Assembly: GCA_028278345.1 (NCBI GenBank)
Contig: JANQEL010000065.1
Span: forward strand, 1 to 61,475
DNA length: 61,475 nucleotides
Direction of reading: 5' to 3'
Source of the DNA: Myxococcota bacterium
GTDB taxonomy: Bacteria; Myxococcota_A; UBA9160; UBA4427
This document shows, one piece after another, positions 60,734-61,475 of the stretch. The position numbers were made by a program, and so were the translations under genes. The notes beneath the pieces were generated by a model. That model saw only the letters and a program-made list of their open reading frames with translations. It did not search any database and was not told where the DNA came from. Position 1 is the first letter of the stretch. Each line of letters starts with the position of its first letter.

Positions 60734-61475
60734 ATGAACGTCCACCTCGCACGCACCCCGATCCTCGACTTCGATCACCCCGGCATCGAGGCCCTCGTCG
60801 TCTCGCGGGGCTGGCGAGACCTGCCGGCCTTCGAAGCGATCGGAGCCATCTACTCCTTCGTACGCGACGAAATCCCGTTCGGCTACAACGCCTCGGACGA
60901 ACTGCCGGCTTCGAGAGTGCTCGCCGATGGCTATGGACAATGCAACACCAAAGGCACGCTGCTGATGGCGCTATCGAGAAGCGTTCAGGTGTCGTGCCGC
61001 TTCCACGGCTTCACGATCGACAAACGGCTTCAACGCGGTGCGATTACCGGGATCGCGTACCGCATGGCGCCAGAGAGCATCGTCCACAGTTGGGTCGAGG
61101 TTCTGCACGAGGGCCGCTGGATCAACCTCGAGGGCTTCATTCTCGATCGCGAATACCTCGACGGGGTTCGCGCCATGTTCCCGAAAGCGCGGGGATCGTT
61201 TTGTGGCTACGGCATTGGCACCGAAGACATCGACGACCCACCGATCGAATGGTGTGGCCGAGACACCTTCATCCAACGGTCCGGAATCAACCGCGACTAC
61301 GGTGTCTTCGATTCGCCCGACGCCTTCTACGCGCGGCACGCATCGAACCTCTCGGGTCTCCGCGCGTGGTTGTACGCGAACTTCGTTCGCCACGGGATCA
61401 ACGCGAACGTCCGCAGGATTCGCGCGCGTTCGGCTAAGCGGGGTCTTCGAAGTTCGCCTCGCGTCGCTCGAGCTT
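60734..61475 (+). CDS. Transglutaminase-like protein, 5' part
   Basis: The ATG at 60734 (SD GGAG) opens a frame that is still open at the window end, giving 247 residues. The transglutaminase-like core is visible: Cys70 in LADGYGQCNTKGTLLMAL, His118 in IVHSWVEVLHEGRWINLEGF, and Asp/Glu just after (E133 or D138) as the third catalytic residue. Such bacterial proteins are mostly cysteine proteases or amidases rather than crosslinkers. No signal peptide. The C-terminus is missing. Confidence 0.8.
   Translation, partial: MNVHLARTPILDFDHPGIEALVVSRGWRDLPAFEAIGAIYSFVRDEIPFGYNASDELPASRVLADGYGQCNTKGTLLMALSRSVQVSCRFHGFTIDKRLQRGAITGIAYRMAPESIVHSWVEVLHEGRWINLEGFILDREYLDGVRAMFPKARGSFCGYGIGTEDIDDPPIEWCGRDTFIQRSGINRDYGVFDSPDAFYARHASNLSGLRAWLYANFVRHGINANVRRIRARSAKRGLRSSPRVARA

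Overview
This window is chromosomal DNA from a high-GC (roughly two-thirds G+C), densely coded Gram-negative bacterium. Evidence for Gram-negative: an RND efflux pump with a lipoprotein adaptor, several lipobox proteins, a PEP-CTERM surface protein behind a sigma-54 promoter, and a trypsin-like protease with thrombospondin type-3 repeats. CoA-transferases, acyl-CoA enzymes and sulfatases are abundant. This content fits an uncultured 'deltaproteobacterial' lineage (Myxococcota or Desulfobacterota/Binatota-like), but no rRNA or universal marker is present and the phylum is an inference. I see no tRNA, rRNA, IS element, phage or CRISPR.

Layout. 1-8.8 kb: end of an AMACR-like CoA-transferase, a small anchored protein, a DUF1214 lipoprotein, an MBL hydrolase, a GMC oxidoreductase, malate synthase G and a second MBL protein. 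8.8-15 kb: a TetR regulator divergent from a TauD dioxygenase - GH3 glycosidase - sulfatase - SDR run, with a clean operator between them. 15-22.5 kb: a C45 acyltransferase-like protein with a VOC protein, a DUF3604 protein, a type VIII-like esterase, a SIMPL lipoprotein, MenB-like and zinc-alcohol-dehydrogenase genes. 22.5-28.5 kb: cobalt-type nitrile hydratase (beta-alpha), the apparent C-terminal remnant of a histidine kinase, a thiolase, a RidA protein, an N,N-dimethylformamidase-like protein and a beta-propeller lipoprotein. 28.5-34 kb: a CoA-transferase divergent from a second sulfatase, and a tandem-fused CoA-transferase. 34-39 kb: a GNAT protein and a LysR regulator divergent from glpD plus an alkyl-DHAP-synthase-like flavoprotein. 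39-43.7 kb: a four-gene catabolic operon (flavin monooxygenase, enoyl-CoA hydratase, nitroreductase, acyl-CoA dehydrogenase) opposite a TetR gene with three operator half-sites. 43.7-52.7 kb: a haem-c DUF3365 protein, formate-THF ligase, and a tetR-adaptor-RND-SDR-LLM run. 52.7-55.1 kb: the sigma-54/PEP-CTERM locus and the anchored protease. 55.1-61.5 kb: SDR, GST, a cytoplasmic molybdopterin oxidoreductase, enoyl-CoA hydratase, TetR and a truncated transglutaminase-like gene.

Themes. Many modules are acyl-CoA/fatty-acid-like catabolism or hydrolytic removal of sulfate, amide, nitrile or glycosidic groups, mostly in short operons beside a TetR or LysR gene. Two architectural habits recur. All sixteen convergent gene pairs end within 30 bp of each other, five of them sharing one CTAG as both stop codons. 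Several genes without a Shine-Dalgarno have a TAnnnT hexamer 6-7 nt before the start codon, the signature of leaderless transcripts.
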